This document shows positions 15,421-28,772 of a stretch of DNA of 64,000 nucleotides, piece after piece (position 1 is the stretch's first letter; every line of letters starts with the position of its first letter). Made by a program: the position numbers and the translations under genes. A model generated the notes under the pieces. That model did not search any database. It saw only the letters and a program-made list of their open reading frames with translations, and was not told where the DNA came from. This DNA comes from Cheilinus undulatus (taxonomy: Eukaryota > Chordata > Actinopteri > Labriformes > Labridae): NCBI RefSeq assembly GCF_018320785.1, contig NC_054876.1, positions 20,234,212 through 20,298,211 of the forward strand, read 5' to 3'.

Positions 15421-18000
15421 ATTCAGTCCTGGCAGCTGAATCAGTAACACCCTGAGAGCACAGGGTAACTAATCAATCTTTGGTGATTCAATGACTAATA
15501 GCCACCTACAGTTCTTCAGAGGCACAGAAGCAACTCTCAATTTGTCTGTTACCTCTTCCAAGAGTCTCAATAATACTCTGATGATGTAATGGCTTTGCTT
15601 AATTTGAGCTATTTGTTGATCATGCACGTCACTGGTTGGACTTTAGAAATGCTTTTTTGAACACTTCAAATACCCTATTTTAATAAGAGCAGTGCTTTCT
15701 CTAGGTCATGTAAGAGTAGTTCCAGATCATCCCATGACTTAATCTACCACATTAATTACCTACTGTGACAAAACATCCAAAACGATTCAACACTAGACGT
15801 TTAAATGATACACAGTAGGTAGATTGTGTGATTACCAGCTGTGCTGGATTCAGCAAATTTCCCTGTAAATGATCTCTATGTGTTTTGGCTTCCTTCAGAC
15901 TGTGTTGGTCCTACAACGCTCTTTTAGTTGACCCTAGGGCATTAGCTGTAACTTTAGCTGCTTTCCAGAGAGTCTCCCTCCTACTACTCTGATTGTCTGC
16001 GGTTCGACAGTCAGCAAACATTGTCTTTGGAATCAATTTGGTCAGTATCTTGCCAGCATTTCAGCCTGGAGAGACTAAAATTTGGCTTTGCTAAATCCAT
16101 TCAAATGACTTGCGTGCAAGATTGTTTGCAGTATATTTAAAGAAGTGTATTGAATACATTTAACTACACAGAGAGGGTTAGAGTATTTAGCTCTATTATA
16201 AAGTTGTGGTGTGGATCTTGGCTTTTCACTGATAGACGAGCATTTTTAGCCATCAGACATTTTAAGAAAATGTTAGCAGTAACAAAAACCCACTAAAGAC
16301 TTGATTCCTTATCCAAAGCATGTGTCTGCATGGTCAGGAAATCAATGACACTCAACATTTAAATGATCAGAATGTTTTTGGATGTACCAGCAAGTTGGAG
16401 AATTGTTCACTACTGGCACACATTTGTGCTATAAAGATGCCTCCTAGATTGTTCAAAACCCACTCCATACTAAAAACATGTATGGAGTCGAAATTTTCGC
16501 ACTGACCTCTATGGGTTGAAAGGTTCAAGTCTGTTGCACCGCTGACCACGCTCAACTGTACCGTTGGGCGTGGTCAGGTGTAGTCTGTTGCACTTGTGAA
16601 CACAGCCAACTGTGACATAGTGTTGCACTATGGTGCATCGTGAAGTCCTGCACTTCACAGGGTGTGGTCGGAGCATGCAGCACCTGCTAGACAGCATCAC
16701 ACGTAGGATGTTCAGCCTGTGTGTATTTCTCTGATGCATGTGTGCGCTTGCAGTTCGAAGGATGTCGTTCCAAAGTACAGGGTGGTGATGTTTTCCCAAG
16801 GCTGAATAGTCTCCCCTGCATTGAAACTTTGGAACATGGTTGCATGTCAGTCATCAGTTTGAAGAGGTACATCCACCATGAAAGACTGTTTGATGGCTCT
16901 GTCGGATGTCTAGAATCAAGCTACAATTAAGCTGTTTCTTAATTGTAGGTTTTAAGCTAACCTGTGCCCTGGCATAGGACAGGTAATTAGCCTAGCTGTG
17001 CATAACAGCGTTTGAAATAGAAACATATGTTGTGCAGTGGCATAGGTTAGCTTAATTATGGTCTTTGAAAGTGACAGACAAACGGAGTTGCTTCTGTGCC
17101 TCTGACTAACCACAGGTGGCTTGCATTTATTGACTCATTCAAAGATTAATGTTGTGTGTTGTGATTTCCATATGCCTGACTTCTAACAGGACAATGTACA
17201 ACGTGTGCATGGATAACCATTGACTGTAATCATGGTTACACAGTGAAAGAAATCATTGTCAAGGCTGCATTAACCTCATTTTCTAGCCCAAACCAAATCT
17301 GCTGTATACTCACAGTTATAATGACCCTGGGGCTTTAAACATTAGATAACTGACAGTTCAGAATGGCCTCTAAGTGCCACAGTGTATCCCAATCTGTGTT
17401 TAAATGAAGAGAATTAATTACATTTCTGCTTTTGATGGGCAGAGGCAACCTGCTAAAGTGTAATGACACAACCAGGGAGAACTCTAATTCAAATCTGCAG
17501 TGAAGTGTGCTCATATTTGTTTGGTGTCAAACAGATCTTGTTTTTTTCTTTTGCATTAACTGTGTGTTGATCGGTCAACAGAATCAGTTATTAGACAGAA
17601 ATTACAAAAGATGAGCATTTCAGTTTAAGTGACTTTTGCTTTTAAAACTGATGGAATATGTTGTGTCAATATGCTGATGATACATTGATGTGTTTGTGGA
17701 ACATAATACAGCAGCCTTGATAATGTGAGAAACCTCTTTGTCTTAGAATGTGATGCATATTGAAATCAGACTTAAATGTTTTCATTTAGACCAATGGGAT
17801 ATGTTAAATACAACTCCTGACTAATGCCCTATCCACACGGGACAAGTGGACAACCTCTGATAAATTGTGAATTACCCACTGACGTCAGAGTTTGATGTGG
17901 TGTATTAACACGAGACAAGTGTGATCTGTAGCAAGCTGACAATGGCTAATAAACCAGTGAAATATTCCCCCTAACTCCCCAGACACATAGAGGCACCTAT

Positions 18001-18485
18001 AGGGAACATATTATGCAAAAATCACTTTTTCAGGCTTTTCTAACAAAAATAAATGCCTCTGGCCTGTTCACAGTTCCAGAAAAATCCATTTCCTCCACAC
18101 CTCTTTTTTACACCTTTCAGAAAATGTGTGCTAAAAAAAGCTGTTTTCAGATTTTCCATTCATGTTGTCATGTGGGGAGTTAGCTCCGCCCCTGGGTTCT
18201 GTTGGCACTCCCCACTTGAAAGAAAGTTACACCCTCCTCTCCTGTTTAGGATAAGGACAGCCATATCTATTTCCTGAGAGGGGCGGAGTCAGACAGCTCA
18301 GTAACATTTACAGTAACAGACACAGAAACAGCTTGTTCTGAGCAGGGCTGAAACAGAGGGGTTTTTTAGACATACAAAAATCCTATGCTGGAGTGTTTTT
18401 TCAGCAGCAGACTTCACAGGCATGTTTTGGGGACCTCTGAGAGCAATATAAAATTGTCTTAAAAAAAATATAAAATATGTCCCCT
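18001..18485. mobile_element. MITE with AGGGRACATATT termini
   Basis: Starts AGGGAACATATTATG and ends ATAAAATATGTCCCCT, inverted copies with few differences. The body carries GCTCCGCCCCTGG and GGGGCGGAGTCAGACAGCTC, typical of a very common fish repeat. Non-coding, about 485 bp. Confidence 0.65.
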
Positions 18486-19023
18486 TCAAGTCACCTGTGC
18501 GTATCGGTAGCTGATCAGGCAGAAGAAGAGAGAGAATGTCGAGCAGCCTTCCAGTCAATGTATGAGAAAGGGAAATGTGTCATGTTAAATATAAACATCT
18601 CCTGTTCCTTTTAACAGTTTTTATGCTGTCGATGTTACTCTGCACTCTATAAATTTGGTTCCTTATACATCCGCAACAAACAGCTGTTGTAGCCTAACCA
18701 CTGAATGTTGAGTGACACATTTCAAATTATGAATTGTGTTTTACATAAAACGTATGGATAAATGATACTGATAAAAGATCAATCACTTGTAAAGAGAAAA
18801 CTGTAGGAGGCAGAGCATAGGTGCTGTGTGCATTAATAGAACAGTGGTGCGCGTACGCACATTTGGACAGCAGAGTTTAAGTATATAAAACTATTATCAC
18901 ATGATTGCTAAAATTAATTTAAAGAGAAGCACTATTAATAACCTATATGTGGAAAGACTTTGTCAACAATCTCGTACGCTGCCTCTATAATTTTTTTTTT
19001 ATTAGAATAAGGAACACGAAAAG

Positions 19024-19549
19024 CCTAAGTTTGCAAAGCAGATGGATACGCGATACGCGCTTTTCCTTGTTTTTCACTGGCAAATCCATCTTGTTAAGCT
19101 CTCATCTGCACCGTTTGGGCCTGGTTAGAAAGTGACAGGATCAGAGTCGTGACGTAAACCAGCAGCAGCAAGAGGCCGGTGCAAATATGGCAGAAGAGCT
19201 TACCGTGGATGCTGCTAAAGCATAAGTTTTATCAGAACTTGATGACATTTCTTCGTTAAAAGAAGAACAAAGAACAACAGTGAGTTGTTTTCTTTTCAAA
19301 AATGACTTAAGTCGAGTACTTACATGTCTACAATCACCATGTTTCACGTTATTCCTGCGCATGTGCAGCTCGATAGCTGCTACGTCCTGTGTTTTGTTGC
19401 TCTGATTGGCCCGTAGAGATGTGACAGACAGAGCATTCTTCCAATCACACTCTGAGTTTTTTTCAAAGCCTCTGCCTTTTCTCAAATGTTTCCTATTGAA
19501 GCTTTCTCAGATGGATGTTTGAAACGCATCCATCTGGTGTGTCAGGTTA
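19024..19549 (+). mobile_element. Helicase-exon repeat, copy 2 (plus)
   Basis: Left arm AAGTTTGCAAAGCAGATGGA, then ATCCATCTTG, GGGCCTGGTTAGAAAGTGAC, TGACGTAA, an ATG at 19187, and the 31-codon segment, which here has a TAA stop at codon 13 (the Pro codon CCA of the other copies). The GTGAGT donor is kept at 19280. The right end is the CAGATGG...CCATCTGG hairpin plus GTCAGGTTA. Both arms are present, so this is close to full length (about 526 bp). Confidence 0.8.
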
Positions 19550-20277
19550 CGAAAAGCCGCCAACCGTGAAAAAAACACAATTACCACCATAAATTACAGA
19601 GAGGCCAGTTAGTATAGGATTAGAATTACCTGTCCTCTGTGTGCACTGAAACATGGGTGGTTATTTGCCCTGGAATTTTTACTTTGGTCCCTAGTTAATA
19701 CTAGTCAAGTGTGAATAGAGCATTAGTCAGTTAAGACCTTTTCTATTTTTAAAAATACTGTCAGTTTGTTCGTACAACACAACCAGACCATTTTCATACA
19801 GTGACATCTCACCAACACAGTTTTGGTATTAAAAATAGTATGCTATTATTTTTCTCTTTTGCTCCTATTTTTGCTTATCAGACTGGCGTTTAAACACCTT
19901 GACGATTCACATACTCATGCAAATAAAGCATATTTAATCCAACTGGACAAACATCTGCTTGTGTACTCTGCAGATTTGCCACGTCCAGAGATTTGTCCAC
20001 ACACAGCAAACAACTGAATGTGGAGCGCATTTGTTAGGCATCTATGGTCATACCACCATAAGTATTTGTTTAGCCGGACCTTGTGGACTTTAATTTTCTA
20101 AGGATATAGTTGCACCCATTTAACTCCCTGCACCTTATAAAATTAATTACCTTCTTTTTATCCTTTATACATCTACTTAAGTTACACAACTGCAGTGTAG
20201 CGCCCTACTTATACATATTTCTTCACCCACATGTGGTGCTCAGATGTTTTTGCAGAGCACAGGTGTGCATACTATTT

Positions 20278-20296
20278 GAAAAAAAAAAAAAAAAAA
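20278..20296. repeat. Poly-A run
   Basis: About 19 A residues. Confidence 0.9.
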
Positions 20297-20334
20297 GACT
20301 GATGCATTCATCTGTGAGAGTATGAAGCCTTTGG

Positions 20335-20645
20335 GCCCCAGTTTCCACCTTGCAGGTAGGAAGGAAGAAAGAAAGGAAGTGTGTTGATGCATCTTCCCCT
20401 GCACTGCAATGCTGTAGTGAGGTCAGCAACAAAGACAAGTAGAGCGAAGAAAAAAGAGGCAGAGATAATGGAGGACTGGAGTGATCTAAGGGAGATAAAA
20501 TAATAAAGGTTGCCGGATGGAAGGATGGAGAGGAGAGGATGTGAGGCGTAGAGGCAGAACAAAAAGGGTACAGAGAGGAAGGGAGGGGGTGGAGGAAGAG
20601 ACGGAGGAGGAAGGAAGAGAAGTTTTCCCTCTGCAGAGGTTCAGC
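20335..20645. repeat. Purine-rich low-complexity stretch in intron 1
   Basis: The plus strand is mostly G and A over about 300 bases (GGAAGGAAGAAAGAAAGGAAG, then GGATGGAGAGGAGAGGATG, then GAAGGGAGGGGGTGGAGG), similar in composition to the gjd1 upstream region. No exon can be supported. Confidence 0.6.
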
Positions 20646-23600
20646 GCAGAGAATCTGTGTCAGAGCTCCTTCCTCTGGAGCTGCTGACTGACCTGGCTGA
20701 TGAGAAACGGTCTGAACAAACACACAAAAACTCAATATGTGTCCTTTGTATTAATGAGGATTTCTAAAAATAATCATTTGTCTGACTGTAATGCTCTTAG
20801 AGCTGCACATATGAAAGGTGAGGGTGATACCGTCCTGAGAGAAACTGCGTGCAAAATCGAATGCCTTTGCAGACAGCAATGCAGATTGACTGAATAAACA
20901 GCAACTTAGATGAAAGGTTAAAGCTCTGTGTTGAAGAATACATCATTGTTATGCAAACCACAATATCAATACTTATAGAAAATAGCATTAATATAAATTT
21001 CTCCATCACCCGCATTCTATGTACTCCTACCTCAAAGACTTAAACCATCTATTATTTAACATCCATCACTCCTCACTTGAGAATTACAAATACTTCATAA
21101 AATCTTAATAATGTTATGAAGCCCTTGTTGTAAGTTGATACTAATGTCAAGTCATTCATTAAATATGTATGTATATTTAGCTAGCCTTTTAATGTAATGG
21201 ATAAAGTGGTTTATAGAATGATCTGTTGCTTTGTATTTTTCAACACTTGAATGAACAGTCCCACATGGAAACCAAATACATCTTCGTTCACATGTTTTGG
21301 CCCTAAAAGCAAAATACAGTAGCCTCTTTGGCCAAATATCTCTTTCAGTGCACACACTGGTGTGTTCTCCTCTTTCCTTAAATGGGTCAGGACATCCACA
21401 AGAATGAGGTACCCTACTTTGAGAAGGCCACTCTACCTCTCCCAAAATAATGTGAGATGTGGGAATGCTCTGCTTTAATTGAGGGCATCATCCTGTCTGC
21501 TATAAAGCAGGGTATATTTCATGTATCATTAATAATAACTCCCTGGCTAAAATCCATACAGTCTGGGAAGATTGTGTTGCAAAGCAAACAATGAAAGCAA
21601 TATTTCAGCATTTGACAGGATTAGCAATCCATCATCCTGCGGCAGGGAGCGGGACTTTCAAATTAAACCATTTTTCTGCACATCCAGAGTTGTCATTAGT
21701 TTATTTGTGCAGCAATCCCTGATGTTGAATGCTATTGATTATTCTGTTCGACGGGGATTTTGCCAGTAAAGCTGAGCTCAGCTTTCATCGGGCACAGGCG
21801 ATTATTCATTTCAGCAACACATCAATGCAGTGTGTGTGAGGGGGAGAGCTTCACTGGGTGTGTAATGTTTTCCTATATACAGCCTAAATGTTCTTTACAT
21901 CAACGATTTTCCCACCAGTGTTACAATCATTTAATTAGGCTAGAACCGGATTTCATAACTTTTAACAGCTTTGTGGCTTTTTAGTCACCACAACTCTCAT
22001 AAACCCAACAGTCACTGCAGCTCTATGCAGCAGCTTAGTTTTACTGAATGTTAAAAGGCTTATTTTAGTCTCTTTTAACAGCACTAAAGATTTAAACCCA
22101 TACATTTTCTGCTAGGGATGCTAAATTATGGCAAAAATAAAAACTGCAATTATATCTTATCAAAACTGAGATCACAAGTATTGTGCACCATTTTTTAAAT
22201 GATTTGTCATGATGCCTTGAGGCCAAGCTACAGACAAATTTGGCAAGCTAACCAAGTCTGTTTTTTCATCTGAATTTTTTCCTTCGTCAAAAAAGAAATC
22301 GATCTCATGTTCTAATCATGTTTGCCCACTGATCCTGACACTTTCGTCCTTTTTTTTCTCTGAACAGCTTCAATTTTATGCACGTTTTCGCATCAGTAAT
22401 TTAGATGAATCAGTACCTGCTGCTTCCTTCTCTCTTACTCGCTCACTCCCCTCTCTTTCTCAACCATGGAAATTTAACAGATAAAGGCATGTTTGTTCCA
22501 CTTGAAAGAGACTGAAACAAAAAGTTGCTCTCCTTTTCAAAAACTTGGCACACCTGTGACGTATGAGCTGGTGCCATGTGAAAATCTCTGTCAGAGTGGA
22601 TGGATCTAGAGTGGTTTTTAAAGAGTGACAGAGCTGCAGGTTCATTCTCACTGCTTATATTTGTCGCAGTATAAAAACATTTCACCACATGATATGAATT
22701 TTCACAGTCAATACAAATAAAATGCAATGGACTCAGTGTGCAAGGTTTAAGTGTGCGACATTTTTAGATTAGGGATCTGAAAAAAAACCCCATCTGAAAA
22801 TAATGGACTCTGCATGCAAAGCCTTTTATTCTGCATTGTTTCATGTCTGAATGCTCAAAGCCAGAGTGGCTCCACATGACTGAGGTTGTTTACATTTTAA
22901 GCAGAAGCTGCTTTTCTGCCATCATATAACTCAAAGCACCAGCACCCTTTACTCCTCACTTATAGAGAGAGCTATTTTGATGACATTCAAAATACACAAT
23001 ATATTAGTAATATTCGACATAGTATACCATACATACAAGCACACCTCAAATGACTATATCTCAAAGCCCCTTGGAGCTCAAGGCCCCAGGTAATACCCTA
23101 CCTTTGCCAAATGGTAAAACTGCTCATGCCCAAAGTTTATTAGGAGAATATAAGACAGTACTTGATCATGTTGCATCAGTTGCTCAAGTGGTTCAACTTT
23201 GTATTCCACATAACTTAAAAACTGAACTAGTGTTTCATTAGTGTTCAGAGTGCAAATTTAGATAACAGTTCATGTCAGTACATGTCAATGGTATGATATA
23301 TGAGTAAAGTGTGGCATCAACATCCTTCTAAATGTTCTTGGTTACTGGCTTTATGAATGATTTTTTGAATAAATTCACATTGTGTGTCAGATGGACATAT
23401 TTGGCACCCTATTAGTCAATGTATAAAAAGAGCTTGCGCCTTAATAGTCATGAAAGGTCAAGTTATACTGCAAAATCAGTTAAATTCTACACTTTTATTC
23501 TGAATCAGAAAACTATTTTGTGTGAGGCCTCATTCAGAAAAAAAGCACTTATAAAGATTTCATGTATACGTCGGGTCACATTTCCTTCTACATCTTTGAA

Positions 23601-24739
23601 TCCTCCATCTTTGGCTGGCCAAGTAGGGCAAAGCCCAGTCAGCCGAGTCACTGGCCATTATGATGGAGGAGGTGAAGCGATATCACAGACATGTGCTCCT
23701 GGTTACTTTCTATCTGGCTGCTGGGAGTTGTGTAAAACTGAGACATTATTTTGATTTCAAATAATTTCTCAAATTCACTAAAATCCACTCCTTACAGTTT
23801 TAACTACCAGGCACACAAGACTGCAACACACAACCTGTAAGCTCTTTAATAAATTTTACTCCAGCAGACATAGGACGGTGACAGGTTTGTCATGTATATC
23901 CTGCAGATCTCAACAGTAGAAATATGAAAACACAAGTTTCTCTATAGAAGCAGTCATTTATGATTAGGAGTTGGGTTGGATGTAAATGCTCCATCGGGGT
24001 TTTTAACACATCTACAAAAGGAAGATCAAATATATAAAGCTTCCCATCCTTTCTCCCTCATCCTTGCATCATTAGTGGGCTCTCTTGACTAACATTAAGA
24101 AAAATCTGTGCTGTTATGTCTGTGTTCACAAGAAAATCTTCACAGGGAAGGAGAAATATGTGAAAGGCATCATTTTATATTCAAAGTCCTTCAGTTTCTT
24201 GGCCTGTTTTCACTTGCCAAGCATTCTGTTGAGGCACAGTAAGATTTCCAGCATGGGCTCCAGTTAACAGGAAATATGTTTCATGTTCAGTCTGTGAAAA
24301 TCAAAGCAAAAGGGATTTTCTCTTGTCTGACACTGTTGTGGAGGGAGATAAAATGCAAGACTGGCAGAGAAAATGTGTCCTCAGCTGACCCAAACACAGT
24401 GTAGCTAATCTTCAGACAAAGATGTCTGCAGTCTGCCCTATGCAAGGCATTCTGGTAGACAGATATTACTAATGAAAAGTATTAAACAACATGATCTAAA
24501 AAATTATAGATAGATTTTTGTCTTGAAAAGCTGCATGTGGAGAAATATGTAGCTAAGATACATTTATTTCACCAGACAGTTCACATATAATGAGCCTGAA
24601 TGGATTAAAATCACAGGTAGGTGAGTAAAACAAACCTAATTAGCTTGGTCTTCAACAAAAAAATGACTATTCTCTAAGATGAAGTTCAAGTCTCCATTAA
24701 AAAGCCACCAGTAACCTCAACCCAAAACATACTGTACGG

Positions 24740-25010
24740 CAGTACCACGGCATGACCCACCACTAATTTCTCAGTGAGAAATTGCCACCAGATTTTCTGA
24801 TAAATTTTGACCAATCATATTTATTTTATTATATATTTATTATATTATTATTTAAAATTTGGACCTCAGACTACGTGACAAATCCAAGAGACAGGACAAA
24901 GTAAGCATGCTTTAAATGAGTTTCAGTGACTTTTGTGTCACCTTTGTGACCCACTGAAAAAAGCTCTGCAACTAACTTTTGGGTCATGACCCACAAGTTG
25001 AGAATCACTG
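24740..25010. mobile_element. Degraded hAT-type MITE
   Basis: Begins CAGTACCACGGCATGACCCACC and ends GGGTCATGACCCACAAGTTGAGAATCACTG, inverted hAT-like ends. Flanking 8-mers CTGTACGG (24732) and CTGTAAAG (25011) match at 6 of 8 positions, fitting an aged TSD. Non-coding. Confidence 0.6.
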
Positions 25011-25084
25011 CTGTAAAGATTATCAAATGCCACAAATATGGTTTTGTGTATAACCATTGTAGAAACATTTAAAAGATTCTAGAG

Positions 25085-25557
25085 CAGGGGTGTCCAAACT
25101 TTTTCCACTTGAGGACTTGCAGACATTTGTAAGGATGGTGGGGCCGCTTTTATATATCTCACCTCTTTATTATTTATCTATTATTTATAAGTCAGTTCTG
25201 GCTACCACTGGCCCCGCCCCTGGAACATCATTGGTGCTGCTATTTGCTACTGTAATCCATTAGGGCATAATAATTCAAGATATCTTATTATTTGGTTGTG
25301 AAATTCTTTACTATTTATAGTGTCGTCTCCATTTAGTTCTGAAAAAACAGCTGTAAGTCCTTGTCAAAATGTTTGTTTACAGTATTAGCATTGTAGTACT
25401 GCCTTGTTTCAAAACTATGAAGAATAATACAGTGTAGCACAAGCTTCATGCTCTATTGAGGGCTATATTTGATATAATTTTAAAAAATCTGGAGGGGGCA
25501 ATCAAAAATGGGCCACGAGCCACATTTGGCCTCCGGGCCATAGTTTGGACACCCCTG
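25085..25557. mobile_element. hAT (Charlie-like) MITE with perfect 8-bp TSD
   Basis: The ends CAGGGGTGTCCAAACT and AGTTTGGACACCCCTG are perfect inverses, and TTCTAGAG occurs immediately outside both (25077-25084 and 25558-25565). GGGGCCGC and GGCCTCCGGGCCATAG near the ends are typical of this family. About 473 bp, non-coding. It lies 66 bases from the 24740-25010 element. Confidence 0.9.
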
Positions 25558-25774
25558 TTCTAGAGCCTGTGTCCACAGCTGCCATTATTTTTGCCCTGAC
25601 AGAACCCAGAACCTTCTGTCCTGAGTGTGTTTTAACAGCATTTGTTTCTACTAGGTGACAAACGTTGACTTCCTCTTCTCCCTGTATCCATAAGGTACTT
25701 TTAAAACAGCACTGTGAATTTGCTATTTCCTTTATTCAAGAAAAACAACAGCAAAACATGAATACAACAGAAAG

Positions 25775-25930
25775 CAACCCTGTCCTGATATACTCTTGGA
25801 AGGCCTGGATGTTGACTAATGGCCAGAGATCCCTTTCTAGACTCCTTAGTGAAGACTTCTCTTCGATACTGGCTGGAAGTGCCTAGCTAGCATTGGCTCC
25901 CATGCCTGACCTGACCTAGTATTAGCAGCA
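25775..25930 (+). pseudogene. LINE reverse-transcriptase C-terminal fragment (short copy)
   Basis: The translated YSWKAWMLTNGQ is a decayed form of the YSCEAWTLSDG found again at 26326; the DNA of the two stretches is also similar (ATACTCTTGGAAGGCCTGGA against ATACTCTTGTGAGGCCTGGA). Frame is lost after about 35 codons. Confidence 0.5.
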
Positions 25931-26325
25931 GTTGTAGAACTAGAAATTAAACCCACGAAAAGACAAGCTAGAACATTCCTCCACCACTGCTGTCGACAGA
26001 GCTGTAGCTCCCTTCCTTTGCTCGGCCCCACATAAAAAACAACACTTTTTGCCACATGTCCACAATGGCATTAAGATACTTCCCCCGTCCCAGTTCCAGG
26101 CACCTACCCAGAAAGACAGCCAAAGAGTGTACAGAGAACCGGTCCATGACACCTCAGCACCACCAGCAATATGCAACCTTCCATGATTGACACTTTTTGA
26201 GTCCATCAGGTGGGTTGCTTGCACTTGCGCATGTGATGATGGGTTCGCTGAGCGAGACATTGTGGTGTTCCTGGTGTCTGAGCATGCAGACGACAGAGTC
26301 GTTCTGTTCTTGGTCCCTCCAGTCT

Positions 26326-26716
26326 TACTATACTCTTGTGAGGCCTGGACTTTGTCTGATGGCCATAGGTGCCAACTGGACTCCTTCTCGTAGGCACATC
26401 TGTGGGTATCATTGGCAAGACCATGTATCTATTGCTGATATGCTCAGGATAGTGGATGGGAAGGGTCAGCTGCATTTTTTTGGGAACCTGGCACACTTTC
26501 TTGGGCCTGGTCCAGCTCACCGCATAATTGGTGCTCAGGACCCGGTGGGCTGATCAAGACGCTGGGGGCCGCCAAAGGTGGTGCTGGGAGAATACCTGGA
26601 GAGATGGGACGTGGGCCTGGTGCAGGCCTGGAGGATGGCCATCAGGAGGCCAGAGCAGTACAGGACCAAGGTGGACCGAGTGAAATGCCGAACAAGCATA
26701 TCCTCCCATACCTGAG
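26326..26716 (+). pseudogene. LINE reverse-transcriptase C-terminal fragment
   Basis: One frame gives LLYSCEAWTLSDGHRCQLDSF; after a frameshift another gives CGYHWQDHVSIADML and LHFFGNLAHFLGPGPAHRII, and a third gives QAWRMAIRRPEQYRTKVDRVK up to a stop near 26713. These follow the order of the conserved C-terminal region of a fish non-LTR retrotransposon (CEAWTL, GYHWQDHVS, GHLAR, PAHR, AWRLA-R-P). At least two frameshifts; inactive. Confidence 0.7.
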
Positions 26717-28748
26717 GTGACCTGACCTGTCAACATGATACCACAAGATTAACGAAACTGTTACATCTCAACTGGTTACAAAGGTTGACTTAAGCTCTCC
26801 TCTGTGGTATATGTAATGTTGTTTGTAAAAGGCACCTTATGCTTAATATGTTCAGGTTTTCAAAAAATATCACAATATTGTGCAATATTAAGGCATCCTG
26901 TCCTGGCATCAGTAGGAGATGTAGACCGGGAAACTTTTTCCTTAAAAGGGGGCCGAGCGCTAAATGCTGTCTAAAAGCACCAGCTGTGGACACAGGCCCT
27001 TAGTTAACAAAAATCCTTCCTCTTCTTGTGTTGATCATGCAAATCCTGTCATGACTCCAAATACAGCGAGATTTGATTAATGAATACTCTGAATGTATTA
27101 AAGCATATTGACTTGATCAGCAGAATATGCCAGATAGGAGCTGAAAGGAAATATGCTGATACCTCATTTATAGGTTTTTAACTTCAGGTTGTTTAAGAGT
27201 GATGCATTTTGCATAATGTTTGCCTCTCTTTGCTGAAACTGGGATGAAAGCAGCATTTTAGATAATTAGGCCATTTGAAGTTATTAAGACAAAAGGTAAA
27301 AGGCTGCATCTGGTCCACGCTGCATCCCCATCATGTGGAGTTAGACCATGCAGTGGCTTACTACAATAGTCGTTTGCATACTTTCGTTGAAGATACCCTC
27401 CAGCTTTGGGTAATTTGTGTGTTATCCTTTTTCCCTATTAACAAATTAGTTTTGCTTCAGAAAAAGCACATTTGCATCTTAAGATGCTTCTGATAGTTTA
27501 ATCTGAGGGTATTACTGTGATTCACGTCCTGTTAGTATGCATCTCAGATGAGGTATAACCGAGGAAGCTACCTGCAGAGTTCCCACACTTAATTTTCTTT
27601 GTTTCCTCTGTTATTTCTGAAAAACAGCTGGGAGTCATTCCCCTCAGAGCTGTTGAAAAAGAAAGTAAGATAATTACATTTCTTGAATCACTATTGCAGC
27701 ATAATTAAATGAAATTCAACCGGATGAAAAGGCTTTTATTTCATTCATACACATATGAAAGCAGCCTATACAAAAACCATTTATATTTCAACTCTCATTG
27801 AAATATGACTCATAAGTATTTGAAAAAAAAAAGGAAGCAGAAGATGAACCGCCTCAGCTGAGTGCTCGCAAGTTTTGCTTAAAATTAATGCATTCATCAC
27901 ACCGAGTCTTAGTGGCACCTCAGGCGGTCGTGCACGTCTGCCTGATGTGTGGGCGTGACCTAAACTATTAAAACAGTTTGAGAGAGGAACAGTGGAAGAA
28001 ATGTCTGCACTCTGATAATTAAGCTGCCTAATTCCTCTGCCTGCTGAGGTCTTTATTCATTACGTGCTGCCATCAGCAATCAGTGGAGCTTATTATGGAG
28101 AGCGGACGGGCGGGCAGGGAGAATATTTTTACTCTGCAATGATAATCCTACACTTTACCAGCCTTTCAGAGGCCTGCCTGTGTACGTACAAACACTGATA
28201 TACACCTCCATATGTGTGTCTCACAACTCACATACAGTAAAGGTTGATTTAAATTCACAGTGTGTGTGTGCACGGGAGGTTAAAGTGTGTGTAAATCCAT
28301 CTGCTGCAGCACTCGGGGCGATTGTTGTCCCTGGAGGACGGCAGAAGCAGCTGCCGTATGAATGAATATGCCTGTGTGTATACGTGTGTTTGTTTTAGTG
28401 CGTGTGTGTAAAAGCCTCTGGGAGAGACCGAGCCTGCATGTCCAGCCGACACACCAGTCGAAGAGCAGCTACCATTACACTAAACGCACAATCTTACAGG
28501 TCGATCGGACCACTGCAGATCAGTTTGCAGAGACACACGGTGATGAATCGTGTCCTGAAGCTTCCTCTCTCTTCCTTACATGCTCATTAGTTCATCTGTC
28601 AGCCACATAGGTTATATATAAAGATGGACGCAGAAACGCTAGCTTGTAAGTGAAGACAAAATATTGCTGATTTCAGGCTTCAGTGTAGGTCATAACCCTA
28701 AAATCCTTTAAAGTTAAAACACACAGCAAATGACTGTTTTTCAAACCT

Positions 28749-28772
28749 TCTTCTTCTTCTTCTTCTTCTTCC
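28749..28772. repeat. (CTT)n microsatellite
   Basis: About eight uninterrupted CTT units. Confidence 0.9.

Noticed and set aside
20223..20735. Minus-strand open frame of 170 codons
   Set aside because: It is the complement of a purine-rich low-complexity tract, giving runs of Ser, Leu, Phe and Pro. No recognisable domain.
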